From Scalesia atractyloides (lineage: Eukaryota; Streptophyta; Magnoliopsida; Asterales; Asteraceae), in assembly GCA_947069175.1 (NCBI GenBank), contig CAMTDV010000013.1:28771857-28835856 (forward strand): 64,000 nt of DNA, written 5' to 3'. A program made the translations under genes and the position numbers. Under the pieces are notes generated by a model. The model made no database searches. It had not been told where the DNA came from and saw only the letters and a program-made list of their open reading frames with translations. Shown piece after piece: positions 22,444 through 35,289 of the stretch. Position 1 is the first letter of the stretch, and every line of letters begins with the position of its first letter.

Positions 22444-23740
22444 GGGTGTGGGTTGGCATGGCTAGCCATGTGGATTTTGATTATTTTTTTTACTATTCAA
22501 AATTTTATTTAATTAAATTAACACACTAACTAAATAAGAAGATTGCATATAATATTTTAAAAACTACAAATAAAATTTTAGAAAACTATATAAAATAAAA
22601 AAAAGATTAACCATGTCATATTTTTTCAATATTTCTTGTTTCATTTGCAGCGTTAATTCCAATTCTGGGCCGCTAAGGTGATTGATGGGCATGATGAGAA
22701 ATTTCATATCTTCACATTTTTCTTTTAGAGAAGTTTTTTATCGTACGACTTTTGGATATTTTTCCTCCTCTCAATCCTTTGTTGTTGGTGACATGTGTAT
22801 TTATGTCGCCCCACTTGGACGAGAGACTATCATTTTCACGATACACCCTATTGCTTTATATTTGCGTATGAAATGATTTCTTTATGAAATCCCAAAAATC
22901 TTTGCGGTGCCGTGAATTCCCTATTCCAAAAAAATTAGGCATTATAAAAAAATATAATTAAAATGAAAACAATAATATTGTTATATAAAAAATACCATGA
23001 ATCGGATTTTGCGATTCGTCAATATAACATTTTAACAAGTAGTTTCTTCTTGAGGCGTCCACTTATTTGTGTTCGTTGAGCGGCCGCTAGTGCTTTCTCT
23101 TCATCCGTTATTTTTGTGACTTCTTTTTTTGGCCGGTTTGGATGACGCACCACCAATGTCTTGCGGTTACGGAATCGGGTTGGGAAAAGTTAACTAGAAT
23201 AGATGAATCGTCAAATGAAAAGTTCGTGAACACACGGTTTCCTAAATACGACGTAAATCCGGCTAGATCGAGACACGGTGAGTATACTAAACTGTGTGGA
23301 TGGTCGCATGTAAGGGGTATTTGGGTTGGGTTTGGGGTTGACGCTTTTGTGGCGGGCTAGGGTTCGGGTTCTCTTGGTAACCAAAAGTGTTGGTTGAGTC
23401 ATGGTTTCGGTTAAATGGATGCATTGTAGAGGATTAAGTGGGTTGAATTTATAAAAAAACATAGAGATAGAAGTAGAGAAGTGGTAAGAAAAATTAAAAA
23501 ATGGGTGAGTATCTATAATGTTTAAAAAAAAAACAATTTTTTTAAATAAATAGTCGTTTGGCAACGGCTAGCCCAAACGGTCATCTCTCACCAGCCAATC
23601 CAAGCAAGCCAGCTCACCCCCCGGCCCCACGCCAGACTTCAAACCAATGCCAGCAGGGCAACAGCCGAGGCCAATGCTGACCCGGTGTGGTTTAGCCAGC
23701 GTTGCTAGGCAACCTCCGTCCCAACCAACACCCCACACCC
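22444..23740 (-). mobile_element. Probable PIF/Harbinger-like relic with ORF1 remnant
   Basis: On the minus strand a frame starting at about 23424 reads MHPFNRNHDSTNTFGYQ and NPNPSPPQKRQPQ, which resembles the N-terminal region of the plant Harbinger-associated Myb/SANT-like protein. Further along, MKFLIMPINHLSGPELE (about 22690) resembles its C-terminal end. The frame between is broken by stops. Outer ends GGGTGTGGGTTGG (22444) and the inverse of GGGTGTGGGGTGTTGG (23740) could be terminal repeats, but no convincing 3-bp duplication is seen. Assignment is tentative. The GC-rich block 23560-23740 is non-coding. Confidence 0.35.
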
Positions 23741-24629
23741 TATAGTCTAAGTGACATAAACTAATGTTGTAATCAAACCTATGTCGTCTAAGGGAGTGCC
23801 GATCATGTATGGGCTATGTGCACATTAGGAGTTAATATATATATTACATTCAGTTAGATGGTTTATTAAATAGTTATGCCATGCATCAGATTAAAATCCA
23901 TGTTGTTGTGTTGCTCATTTAGTTTGCTTCTATTGTATTGTTTATATGTTAGACAAAACATCATATACATGAGTTTTCATAATTTTAAGTTAGTAGTATT
24001 GTAACTAAACTTTAAGTGGCTTTTGATATTTTGTAATTGGTTTTGTATCGTTAGCTCTTAAATCCAAATCTAAGAAGATATGTCTTTTGTGTTGATTTTT
24101 TTTAAATAATGCCGAATCACACCGTTTCAGAATGGTTTGCTACGCACGAACCAATTGTTCTGTATACATTCAAGGTACTACACCACAATAAGTTGGGTAC
24201 ACACCGTGATTCCTCACTTGCTCAAATGCAACAACAGCTTACGGACTTGCTCAAACTATAAATATACACACACATATACATGTGTATATACACAATCGGG
24301 TTAAGATAATCACGGGTATTAAAACAAAACCAAACTACACGAAAATAGTTTTTGGATTTAATCAAGCATGTCTACTTTTGGGATTTTTTTTAAACACATG
24401 TAAGAGTAAATGACTTACATCATCTTTAAAAAGGGTCTTACCACATGTACAACTTATATATAGGCCATATACAAGTATACCATTCGTATACATTCATATC
24501 ACACAATAAAGTTGAAATTCCCTAACATGTATACGATCCTAGGTGTATATTGGTCGTATAACCGACATTCTCTTAAAAAATGAATTGTAAAAGTTCTAAA
24601 ATGTGTATCATCTCTTCAGTTGTTGCAAA

Positions 24630-24657
24630 CTAGTTTTTGCCACGCCCGCGTTGCGGG
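24630..24657 (-). mobile_element. Helitron 3' terminus (element extends to the right)
   Basis: On the minus strand the sequence reads CCCGCAACGCGGG (hairpin), then GTGGCAAAAACTAG, then T. A GC hairpin followed 10-12 bases later by CTAG with a T in the flank is the Helitron 3' end signature. The matching TC start was not found. The degenerate repeats at 24720-25180 (aaaccaatggtaaa, ctgtaaatttaaac, gcagc..actgacac) are probably its body. Confidence 0.6.
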
Positions 24658-24719
24658 ACATTAAGCCGAATATTTCCCTTTCATAATATGTACGTCTGTG
24701 TTTAGGTTACTTGTACATA

Positions 24720-25180
24720 CCACTCCTAACACGATCTCAGAAAAAATTACATCGAGTCAACCAATTAAAACAAAACACTACAATACTTTTGGCAAAAAAA
24801 AAACCAAAGCGATAGGAAAGACTATAATTTAAACTTTGGGCAAAATTGTAACTTTTCAAGATAAATGAGCGTGTGTAGGCAGCCGCCTGACACAATAAAA
24901 TCTATCCCGAGTCAACCAATTTAAAAAAACATTACCATAGGTTTCGTCAAAAAATAAAAATAAAACAATCACATGACTGTAATTTTACACTGGGGGGATC
25001 GTAATTTGACAGAAAAAATCCAAAACGATGGCAAACTGTAAATTTAAACTGAAGACAAAACCGTAATTTGGCTGGAGAGAAAAACAAAACCAATGGTAAA
25101 GCTGTAAATTTAAACATAAAAAAATCATAATTTGATTACAACATTAGAAAAGTGTCATGCAGCTTACTGACACTATTTCC
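24720..25180. repeat. Degenerate internal repeats next to the Helitron end
   Basis: Motifs gagtcaaccaatt, aaaacaaaaccaatggtaaa, actgtaa-ttta and taatttgac recur three to four times. They are non-coding. 23741-24629 to the left contains only AT-rich sequence with small tata/caca tracts (24265-24292). Confidence 0.5.
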
Positions 25181-25653
25181 ACATTTGTATAATGTAATAT
25201 TTTAAGTAAATATTAAGTAAATTAAGAAATAATGTATATCAAGTAAATAAATAAATAAATCATGTAACATGTGAATTTCCTAAAATCGATTTTACTTTGT
25301 TACGTTTGTGTCCCACATCGTTGGGTCAGTACCCAGCCCTAATCGGACCCATAAACCCCTTGCCCAAGATGCTGCCCTTAATCCGTTGCTGTTTCAACAA
25401 TCGTCGTCTCAATACCCATATAACTAATTCAAAGCTTTTCATCTCATTATTTGATTCACAGAGCGTCATTTCATCTTTACACTCTTCAGGTAATTCGTCT
25501 TCCAGTTGTTGATAGTTTGATAATCTGTTGCATTGTATGATTTGACATTGAAATTGACGGTCAGCATCAATGCTATACTTGTTTCTTGTTTATTTGTTGG
25601 ATTATGTTTAGTTTAATTGAGATTATTGTGCAAATTGTTTCACTGGACATTGA

Positions 25654-25852
25654 CCCGTTTAAACACGAATCCGTCCCGACCCGGACCAAAATAACCTTTT
25701 TCTCAAAATGACCCGTTACCCTACCCAACCCGACCCGCCCATTTTGCAAGGCAGTTACCTGGACCCGTCCTAACCCGGACCAAAATAACCATTTTCAAGA
25801 TAACCCTTCCTGACCTGTTACCCTGTCCAACCCGACCCGCCCATTTTGCAAC
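25654..25852. repeat. Tandem duplication, about 92-bp unit x2
   Basis: Two copies of a block containing cccggaccaaaataacc, gacccgttaccct and cccaacccgacccgcccattttgca. The unit is C-rich and non-coding. 25853-27300 has no recognised gene. Its end (about 26990-27125) resembles a hAT subterminal region (ccgaactg, ttcggttta, ttatgaacgcctcta). Confidence 0.7.
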
Positions 25853-27300
25853 ATAAATAGAATTTATGTTTTGTGTCGTAATTCATACTCAGTATGGTGC
25901 GAAGCAGTGGCGTAATAATTACGCTACAAAAATTGTAGCGTAACAATTGTTATACTATATAGTGTAACGAGTTAACGCTAACCCGTGCGTTGTGACGGGA
26001 TGTTAATTATGATTTTTTATTTTTAAAATCACTATATATATGGGATGCGATAATTCTTAAGTTGACGTTAATTATGAATGCCTTTAGTATCACTATATTA
26101 TATTATATGTTGATTATGAATGGCATTAGCACATGTTGATTTAAGAAGTGTGAGAAAATAATATTTTTGTTATGCTAGGAGAGAAGGACTATTACTTGTA
26201 CAATATACTCAAACTCAATCACTAATTTTGCATACTTTAATCGTCTAAAAAAAAATACATTATCACCAAATGAAAATAAAGGATAATCAAGAGACTCTAA
26301 ACTGAAGATATGAAGGATTCTTGGTGATGACTAATGTGTCATACAAAGCTTCATCGATTTTAAGTAATTCAATCTCATAACATATACAAAGCACAATACA
26401 CCAGTGTCTCTACCATCCTCATCTGCTAGCATTCTTCAACTCCTTCAGATAATAACTAAACCCTAAGACCATCATTTACGTCATTTCTCACTCAAAATTA
26501 CGATCAATTGTGTTCGTATATCATGACAGTTGCTTGTTGTTCTTTTATGATTTCCTGATATTACTCGATTAGCAAGAGTTTAAAAAGGAGTTTGAATTAA
26601 ATGCATAAACAGAGACTAATCTATCATCAAAATCTCATATCCTTTAAAAGATTATAAAACAAATTGCTAAAAACAAACAATTTAATTTGTAATTTTGTGA
26701 CGATTCCGGTCTGGAATTATCGGAGTTATGTTCGTCATCGGAGCCTGTGATGAGCATATGTGTCAAATTTTGGAGGTATGCAAATAAAATTGAAACAAAG
26801 CGTGGGAGATTACATGTTTTTTTAAAGGGTGGGTTGGTATTATTCGAATGGGAGAAACCGAAAAGGTGTGTCGTGGGGTAGGACGTTGCTTATTGAAACA
26901 AAAAAGTGGGAGATTACATGTTTTTTAAACGGTTTGTTCGTATTATTCGAAAGGAAGAAACTGAAAAGGAGTGTTCATATTATAATTTTTTAAAGCCCGG
27001 TTTCAAGTTCCAAACCGAAAGTTGGCAAAACATGAAGTCATGAACCGAACTGTACTCATTTCAAACTGGCCAAATCTGCCGACTTGATTCGGTTTAGGCA
27101 GTTTGGATGGTTTATGAACGCCTCTAATACTCACTGTGGCAGATTGGATAAATTCTGTTTATGTTTTCAATTGATCTGTTTGTGTTTTGTTACTTTAGTT
27201 GTCCTGTCCTCTTTCTTGTTTTTCATACCCATGATCATTCTTGGTTTTGTTTTGATTTTTTAAGGCTTGTGACCAAGTTCTCAGTTGCGCCTATAAAAAG

Positions 27301-29058
27301 ATGAATCTATCTGGATTGACCGGAAGCCCTACAAAGTATTGCTTTCACCTCCATTCGAGAGGGCCAGCTTTACCATGTAAGCGCGCTTCGGCTTTTCAAG
27401 ATCAGGGTACACTAAGAGCTTTTTATGTCTTGAAAGGTAATTTCACTGATCACTCTAGATATAGTTTGTATTTGGTTACTATAACTGGGATTAATATAGT
27501 AATTTCATTTGTCTAAGCAGACATAATAATCCGGGTTGTTCTACAATATCACGAAAAAGGATATCTTTGGTGAAATGTGCTATGGATGCTTCGTTCGGTG
27601 ATGATAGAGATGAACCATCCGGTAATCTTTACGTTTTGGAACTGAATATATGATTGTTTTGACTTGAGGCCACATTCGAGTTTGTAAACAACTTATGCAT
27701 CTGATTATTTGATATAAGTAACCATTTCGGACGATCAATTTCATACTAATTACCACAAAACTAATTATATAAGGGTAAACCTTAATGACATATTCTTTCT
27801 TTTAATTTGATCTTTAAGACCTAGGTATTATAAAAGTGCACATCTGAGGCACGAGATGACTGAAAAGCCACCCCATGGCCCTCATGGTGGGTCAAAACTG
27901 GTCAAAGTTAAGAGTCTCGAGAAATGAATGGTTTACATGAATTTTTTGTTCATGTTCGTTCATTGAGAAAATGAGCATGTTCTTTCGTTTAAAACCTAAA
28001 CGAACAGCTCACGAATATAAACAAACATAGACAAACTAATTAATAAACATAACGAACACAATTGACCTTACATAAACGAGCATATAAATTATTGATTAAT
28101 TACGACAAGTTTAATTCGAAAGCCCACTATTTTTATTACGCCCAATTACTAATAAGTTATTTTATATTAGTAGAAATCCCCTTTAATGTTTATATTTTTA
28201 TAACTGTAACTATTTATGTATTTATTAAAATTTAAACGAACGAACATAAACAAACGTTCAAGAACATAAGTGAACGAACAAAACGTGTCTTCATGTTCAT
28301 TTCCTTTAATTAAATGAAGAAAAAAGTTTCTTCATGTTCGTTCGTTTATTTAATATCAGTCACTTATAAAATGCACACTTGTATCGATATACGTGCAGTT
28401 CCATTTCTTTACTGGTTTTAATCAAATCAAAACTCCACAATTTCTGTTGCTTACTTTGAACGCAGTCATTTTTCCAAGAATTAACATAAACGATCCATAC
28501 GGTATCAGCAAGGAAGCTTCCGAAGACGAAATCCAAAGTGCTAGAAGAACTTTCTTAGTCCAAAAATACACGTGTCACAAATCAAGCGTCGAAGAGATTG
28601 AATTCGCACACGACAAAATAATAATGCAAAAGTTCTACGAGAGGAGAAACCCGAAAATCAACGTGAAGAAAAAGATGAGGGAAGTCAGTCTCGTGGATTT
28701 AGAACCCCGGCTACCAACTTCATCGTCAAAAACATCTGGTACTTGCAGCTCTTAGCGTTCTCTTTCCAACTGAAGAAGGGCCCACCCTTCAGGTTGCCAT
28801 ATCGCTGTTTACTACCATATATTTTATATACGATCGGCTCAAGAGTATATAAACTCAGAGCTTTTCTTTACGGTTTTCGTTTTTGTTTAGCAATTGTGTC
28901 TGTTGCAGGGTTGGAACCTTTATCGTGTCGTGGCTGTTGGGAACGTTCTTGATGGTGTCGGTTATTCCACTGGTACTGAAAGGCCGAGGAGTTTGGAAGT
29001 GACAACGTTGTTGGTAACATACACGCTTCTGTGGGTTTCTTCTACTTATCTTAAATAG
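27301..29058 (+). pseudogene. CPP1: CPP1 (chaperone-like protein of POR1) pseudogene
   Basis: Four exon-like blocks: 27301-27436 (transit-peptide-like start), 27521-27621 (KCAMDASFGDDRDEP), 28467-about 28870 (FPRININDPY, GISKEASEDEIQSAR, AHDKIIMQKF, ERRNPKI) and about 28905-29058 (SWLLGTFLMVSVIP, LWVSSTYLK then stop). These are landmarks of plastid CPP1/DUF3353, a J-like membrane protein that stabilises protochlorophyllide oxidoreductase. The copy is broken: the segment after DPY lacks KRL, the region after the ERRNPKI block has lost residues, and frames change near 28750, 28850 and 28985. The apparent last intron is only about 36 bases. A leader exon could lie at 25330-25491 (ends ttcag|gtaat). 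Introns are retained, so it is a duplicated rather than retro-copied gene. Confidence 0.8.
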
Positions 29059-29342
29059 AATCAAGGCGTCGTTACAAGTGAATTCGAAAGTTCTTTTCTT
29101 TAAGAAAGGAGTCATTATGTTACAGAGGTCAAATTATAGAGTAATTTTTTTGGCCGTTGTTCTCACGAGGTTTAATGACCCATTAGTTTTCACTATTTAA
29201 ACTTTTGCGCCTTGCAAGTTAATATAAACAATCTGGATGCTTAGTGAAGCGTTCAACAGGAAGTTCGTTTATGTACGTTTATTTAATAAACATGTTCATC
29301 TTCCTAATAATGAACATGAACACAAAGATTTGTTTGTTTAAG

Positions 29343-29837
29343 TAGAGCTGGAAAAACATGCTTTGTTGTGTTAAACGGGTTGTGTTCGACACAACATTTT
29401 TAACACGACTAGCAAACCCAAACACGACACGTTTGACCAAATGTGTCATAACTAACACTAATATGTTTATTAAGCGGGTTATACGATACTACATGTTTAA
29501 CAAGATTAAAGTTTACGAGTCTAATAACCTGAATGACATGACATAACGTATAACATGATTAAATATAGTAGTTCAATAACATGAATGACCTGAAATGTTT
29601 CACAGGATTCACTAAATACAATTAAAAATAATAAGACACAACTAACACAATTAAATATAAGTTATAAAAAATTATAATCCATGTTTAATAATTTATAAAG
29701 CCTGTAGAACTACACAACTTGAAAACGGGTCATAAACGTGTCACGTTGACCTATTAACCTATTTAACAAGATAGGTTAAACGTGTCACAAGCATGTCATG
29801 TCGTGTTAGTAGGTCGTATTATAAATTGCTAGCTCTA
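29343..29837. mobile_element. hAT-type MITE, 495 bp
   Basis: The ends TAGAGCTGGAAAAA and (inverse) TAGAGCTAGCAATTT form short terminal repeats. Flanking octamers TGTTTAAG (29335-29342) and CGTTTAAG (29838-29845) match at 7 of 8 positions, as expected for a hAT duplication. It is non-coding and AT-rich, with many cgtgt/acacg motifs. It is inserted in an older degenerate region of gttcgttta repeats (29260-29900). Confidence 0.85.
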
Positions 29838-30180
29838 CGTTTAAGTGTTCGTGTTTATTCATTTTTTCAGTTAAAGTTAAAAGACTAAACACGAACAAGC
29901 ATCAGCATCCGTGTGTTTTCTATTATGATAAATTACCAACTAAATCATATATCATCATATCACCAATCATTTAACATATGAACCATTTATTGTAAAACAG
30001 CAATATCCACATGGACAAAAATGTAACACAGACATAAACCCAAGGACTATTCATGCAACCCACCCACAATCACATGTTCACTTAATGGCAATCATAAGCT
30101 CTCCACGGGGGCCAAATATCAACCCTTCATCACATATCATCTTCACACAACTGCTCAATTCCGACTTGCCATGTCAGCAA

Positions 30181-30270
30181 AGTTATCACCCACGTGGCAA
30201 CCTTCCATTGGCCAACCCATTATGGCCTCAAAATGCATATCACAAGTGACACCAAATAGAATTATAAAAC
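30181..30270 (+). promoter_or_regulatory. Aldolase promoter: I-box, G-box, CCAAT and TATA
   Basis: Within 30 bases lie an inverted I-box (gttatc, 30182-30187), a G-box CACGTG (30191-30196, in ccacgtggc) and an inverted CCAAT (attgg, 30208-30212). A TATA box (tataaaa, 30263-30269) sits 76 bases before the start codon. The I-box/G-box pairing is the known light-responsive unit of plant photosynthesis genes (established for rbcS and similar). Here it fits a light-induced plastid aldolase. Confidence 0.75.
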
Positions 30271-30344
30271 AGTGAACCCAAATACATAATGAGTGGTGCT
30301 TAATTCAAAAGAATAGAAGTTGAGTTCATTCATTGAATCCAACC

Positions 30345-33300
30345 ATGGCCTCTGCTTCTCTTTTCAAGCCATCTGCAGCAACTGTTCTTGATAAGTCTGA
30401 TTGGGTCAAAGGCCAGACGCTTCGACAAGCCAACGTGTCTGCGGTCCGGTTCAACGCGGCTGCACCCTCAGCGCTTACTGTTCGTGCAAGTTCTTATGCC
30501 GACGAGCTCGTTAAAACCGCGGTTAGTTTTTTTTTGTGTTATGTTGTTGATGTTTATGAATTGTTTAGAATCTTGGGACTCTTTATAGATTAGAAAACAA
30601 GTTGGCTATAGAATAAGAATCGAATGTATAAGATGACATCCCATCAATTATAATAACAAATTTATAAATAATTTAATTTTTTCTTATTTTTATAAAGTTG
30701 TAAATTCCTTAAAAAGCTTTGCTTTACCTGTTTTTAATCCGTTGCCAACCTAACTTATTACGAAACTTGTAGGTTTGAGTTTAGTCTAAATGGGTTAGGT
30801 TAGTTTCGGGTCGAACGCGTTTAGCTAAATGGGTTGGGCTCGATTTGACCTTAGGGGTTCATGGGTTCATTTGCGGATCTTGAACTTAGTTTTCGGTAAA
30901 ATCAGGTGTGGTTAGACTCTCAAAATCCAATATTTTACCCTGCATAAAAAAAATTCCGTAAAATTTTCAATATGAAGCGAAAAAGAGGGGGGGGGGATTC
31001 ATCTAGCCCTTGAAAAGCTCCGCCAGTGTGCGAATTGACCCTTTTAACTTGTTTAAGTCTTATTAAAATGTGTTTTCATGTCATAACTTAGAATGTTTGG
31101 TTGGGTATTTTGCTTTGAAACTTTAAAACTAAAAGAGAAATTGGCATCGATTCTTATAATATAATTGTAATCGTGATTATATTATATATATTTGTTGTGG
31201 TTTGTAATATTAGAGTATAAATATGCAAAAAGAAAATAAAATATAAAATAAATTTTTGGTTACACCCTTCGTATCCATGTCATCCGTCATGGTTCACATG
31301 TCAGACATGATTTTCGGTTCTGAGTCAAATATCCGGGTCCGTTTCTGGTAATCCGTCAGCCCACAAACACGACCCATTAGCACCCCTGGTCTAACCTCTA
31401 TGACAAGTAACATGAAACATATTTCTGATGAGTGAATTTGTTTATGTAGAAAACCGTGGCCTCCCCCGGCCGGGGAATCCTCGCCATGGATGAGTCAAAC
31501 GCGACTTGTGGAAAGCGGTTAGCCTCAATCGGGCTAGAGAACACCGAAGCTAACCGCCAGGCTTACCGTACCCTCTTGGTTAGTGCACCAGGTCTAGGCA
31601 ACTACATCTCAGGTGCCATCCTCTTTGAGGAAACTTTGTACCAATCCACAACCGATGGCAAGAAGATTGTCGATGTTCTTTTGGAACAAGGAATTGTCCC
31701 TGGTATCAAGGTTGACAAGGTAATGTATCTAGACTCGACATTTTTTTCGTTGTGCATTAACCGACGTCCGCTGCTGTACAAAATGATGCAACGGCTAAGT
31801 GCTAACCGGGTGCTTACTTTTACAGGGTCTAGTCCCATTGGCCGGTTCAAATGATGAGTCATGGTGCCAAGGTCTTGATGGACTCGCGTCTCGTTCGGCT
31901 GCTTACTACCAACAGGGTGCCCGTTTCGCCAAATGGTAAATATGTGTTGTTGTTCAAACCACTCACTCTTTCTGTAGGTGGCAATATGCGCAAGTTTGGT
32001 AACGGGCCGATATAGGTTTGGGTGGTAATTCATGACTTTATATTATGGGTCTAAACATGCCAACCCCATTGACCCGCAACCACTTTTTGTCCATTTTCTT
32101 GAAGGTTTTAAGCACAAGTATAGAGTTAACTGTCATTTTCGTCCTTGTGGTTTATCAAATAATGCCACTCCAGGCCAAATTTCAAATTTGTAACAGTTCC
32201 GTCCTTGACATTCTCGAAACATGCCAGTTCCGTCCAAAAACTTAACGTATGTTAAAACCTGCAGTTTAATGAAGGGTAAAAACATCATTTTTCTTTTTTT
32301 CTTTTCTTAAAATCCTATTATCAGGGTTTAAAAAAATGGGGTTCATAAAAAAGTAAAACGACGGTTTTACCCTTCATTAAACAGTAGGTTTTAACAAATG
32401 TTAGCTTTTTGGACGGAATTGGCATGTTTCAAGAATGTCAAGGACGGAAATGATACAAATCTGAAATTTGACATGGACTGGCATAATTGGACAAGCCACA
32501 AGGACGAAAAGTGGCCGTTAACTCATAAATATATTATAAAGTTTTTAAATAATGTGGTTAAGAAGTATGGATTAAGAAAACTCTCTCGGGTAGTTTCAAC
32601 CCGTTCGGCCCGTATAAAACATTGCCCAAATAGACTATTAATGACCAAATGAGCCAAAACTAGAACCCCTAAATTTAGTTAACTTCTTTATCATGTAGGC
32701 GCACTGTTGTGAGCATTCCCAACGGTCCATCAGCACTTGCAGTGAAGGAAGCGGCTTGGGGTCTGGCCCGTTATGCTGCTATTTCTCAGGTGATAAACTG
32801 ACCTATGCCTTCTAGTTCAATGTGGTTCAAGGTCTGAAATCTGAGTGTCGTGGTGTGGTTTGCAGGACAACGGGCTGGTTCCAATTGTCGAGCCCGAGAT
32901 ATTGCTTGATGGAGAGCATGGAATTGACAGGACCTTTGAGGTTGCACAAAAGGTGTGGGCTGAAGTGTTCTTTTACTTAGCAGAAAACAACGTGCTGTTT
33001 GAAGGCATCCTCTTGAAACCAAGCATGGTTACACCCGGTGCCGACTGCAAAGAACGGGCCACACCCGAACAAGTTGCTTCTTACACTCTCAGCCTTCTTC
33101 ATAGAAGAATCCCGCCTGCGGTTCCTGGAATCATGGCAAGTATCTTGTATCCCTAAGCCTTTAATGTTTGCGGGCCAACTAAACCTGGCCCTTTTTGACA
33201 TGCACTAAAAATCTGACCCGTTTCAACTTAAACTTGTTACTAAAATGCAGTTTTTGTCGGGTGGACAATCTGAGGTGGAGGCTACACTCAACTTGAATGC

Positions 33301-33529
33301 AATGAACCAAAGCCCGAACCCATGGCACGTGTCGTTTTCATACGCACGGGCCCTTCAGAACACTTGTTTGAAGACATGGGGAGGAAGGCCCGAGAATGTG
33401 AAGGCGGCTCAAGATGCTTTGCTGCAAAGGGCTAGTGCCAACTCACTGGCTCAGCTCGGGAAATACACTGGTGAGGGAGAGTCCGAGGAGGCGAAAAAGG
33501 GCATGTTTGTTAAGGGCTATGTCTACTAA
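30345..33529 (+). CDS. FBA: Fructose-bisphosphate aldolase, class I, plastid precursor
   Basis: Six exons: 30345-30521, 31450-31719, 31826-31935, 32699-32789, 32866-33135 and 33251-33529. Together they give 1197 bases, an intact 398-residue protein, the usual size of plastid aldolase. Residues 1 to about 48 are a Ser/Ala-rich transit peptide. Class I landmarks follow: GRGILAMDES, GLVPLAGSNDESW, the acidic pair in VPIVEPE, the Schiff-base lysine at about residue 267 in GILLKPSMVTPG, SGGQSE, and the conserved C-terminal tyrosine in KGYVY. The enzyme reversibly joins dihydroxyacetone phosphate and glyceraldehyde 3-phosphate in the stroma (Calvin cycle), and also makes sedoheptulose bisphosphate. 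The start ATG at 30345 is chosen over an in-frame upstream TTG and has a good context (aaccATGGC). Introns are GT-AG except the last, which is GC-AG. Intron 3 carries a fold-back MITE. No disruption is seen. Confidence 0.97.
32122..32524. mobile_element. Fold-back MITE, second family (aldolase intron 3)
   Basis: Arms of about 150 bp face each other. The left arm begins gagttaactgtcattttcgtccttgtgg and the right arm ends with its inverse (ccacaaggacgaaaagtggccgttaactc). Both contain ttccgtccttgacattct-like and taaaacct.cagtttaatgaa motifs. It is non-coding. The layout is like the family in the CCCH gene but the sequence differs. Confidence 0.8.
33136..33250 (+). other. GC-AG intron (intron 5 of aldolase)
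   Basis: Exon 5 ends CCTGGAATCATG and the intron starts GCAAGT, ending TGCAG before TTTTTGTCG. Only this join gives the invariant VPGIM-FLSGGQ. The nearest GT (33140) would add four bases and break the frame. GC-AG introns are a known minor class with otherwise strong donors, as here. Confidence 0.9.
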
Positions 33530-34642
33530 GTTAAAACAATATATACTATGAATTTGTGTTAATGTCTTTAGCCCATGGAGACTGCTACTTTTGTTCATAG
33601 CATATCTACTTGACTACTTCTAGCAATCCTATAAGTTTTTTGTGCTATTCATGATATACATATTGAATAAGGCCCATAGTTATGGATTGGGCATTGGGAC
33701 TTTAAGCCCACTATTCATCATTGAGGATCCTAAAACCAAGGATGACAAATAAAATTTTGTTTGAAATTATAGATCATATTCGGGTCGGCCCAGGTAATTT
33801 CATTACTTATATGTCGACTTACTTTTATTAAAGGTTAAATTTACGGAGAGTTTGGTTCGTGTAGACTTGGGTCGTATTCCACTCAGTTTTAAACATATAT
33901 ATCTGTATATATGTGTGGTTTGGTTTCGGCTATTGTATTCAGATTTCGTAGTTTTAACAATTTTTATGCATATGCATACACACACAAACACCCACGAGTT
34001 CATGTATGTATATACTTTATAAGTATATATACATGGAGGGTGTTCAATTATAAACTAAAAATATGTTGAGAAGTATAAGAACCACAATATGAAATTATAC
34101 ATTTGCTTTAAGTGATATAGGAAGAGTTACATAACTAGATGTCCTGATCTCATTAAATCATCACTGAACTATATACAATTACTTTATGCGTATCTTAAGT
34201 TCTCAATATAAAATTGGTTCTAAAAAGAATGTGTCCTGGTATACCTTTGTGTGTATATATATAAACATAAATGTTTTTTTCTTAATTTATTTTCAGTATA
34301 GCAAGTAAAAAAGAGTCGTAATCTTTTATGATTATAAGTTTCACAAATAATTAATTGAACATTAAAGTTATACATATACTAGTTTTGCTTTGATAAAATT
34401 CTAAACTTATTTAGGTTTAATTAATTCTTATTTTTTCAAACATACAATTCAATATTATAAATTGATTAAACGTGTAGTGTACCAAAACTCAGATCCAATT
34501 CGGTTATGTTGCCTTCACATCAACCTATTTTTGACCCAAGTAAGTTTCATATTAGTTCGTGCCAAACAATTTCAGATACAATTCAGGTTAACAAGTTAAT
34601 CATCACTCTTACCTAATCAAATGAATAATGATCTTGTTTCTA
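33530..34642. other. 3' flank of aldolase and intergenic DNA
   Basis: A possible polyadenylation signal (gaataag) lies at about 33664. After that the sequence is AT-rich with no gene or element recognised. Confidence 0.4.
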
Positions 34643-34649
34643 TAACGAA

Positions 34650-34678
34650 ATTATTATTATTATTATATATTATTATTA

Positions 34679-34709
<31 letters not shown>
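34650..34709. repeat. (ATT)n microsatellite
   Basis: Sixty bases of nearly pure tta/att repeats with two short interruptions (tatata). A simple slippage-prone tract. Confidence 0.95.
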
Positions 34710-35289
34710 GATTTAAATGTGAAAAAGAAGTCATGACTTCTAGCTCCTTTTGAAGTAAAAAGTGTAGTGAATGGTTTGGTTGAAAGGAGTAGGTGGGAAA
34801 TTACAATCAAACAAATCTATCTTGACAGATTACATTTGAGGAAATATGTGGGACCAATCAAAAATAAAAATATAATATCATAACTTTTTGATACTACGTG
34901 TAATGGAATAATCGTATTTCCTATCATTTCAAAAACTGAGCATTACATTTTTGACACAAAATCATAAGATTTTACTCACTCTTTTTCACTTCTAGTAAGT
35001 AACCATTTCATGTGTTTTCACCATTTATTATCTATTAAAATAATATTATTTTTATATAAATTAAAAAAACTAAAGAAAAAGTATAATTAGTTGAGACTTG
35101 CATAACCCATCATCCATCCCTCTCTCACGCCAGCTCACGGTTAGATGGTCTTCCTCACAGAATCCCACATGACCTCCCTTTTCAATTCCTGTTGAGCGGT
35201 TTTTTGACACTTCGTTACTTTACACTCTGGAGGTCGTTACCTCTTTACATATGGCCTGAGAGCATTTGTTTTGATATCTAGAAAATCAT

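Noticed and set aside
25915..26000. Another Helitron 3' end (hairpin cccgtgcgttgtgacggg)
   Set aside because: A GC hairpin is present but no CTRR end lies at the right distance on either strand.
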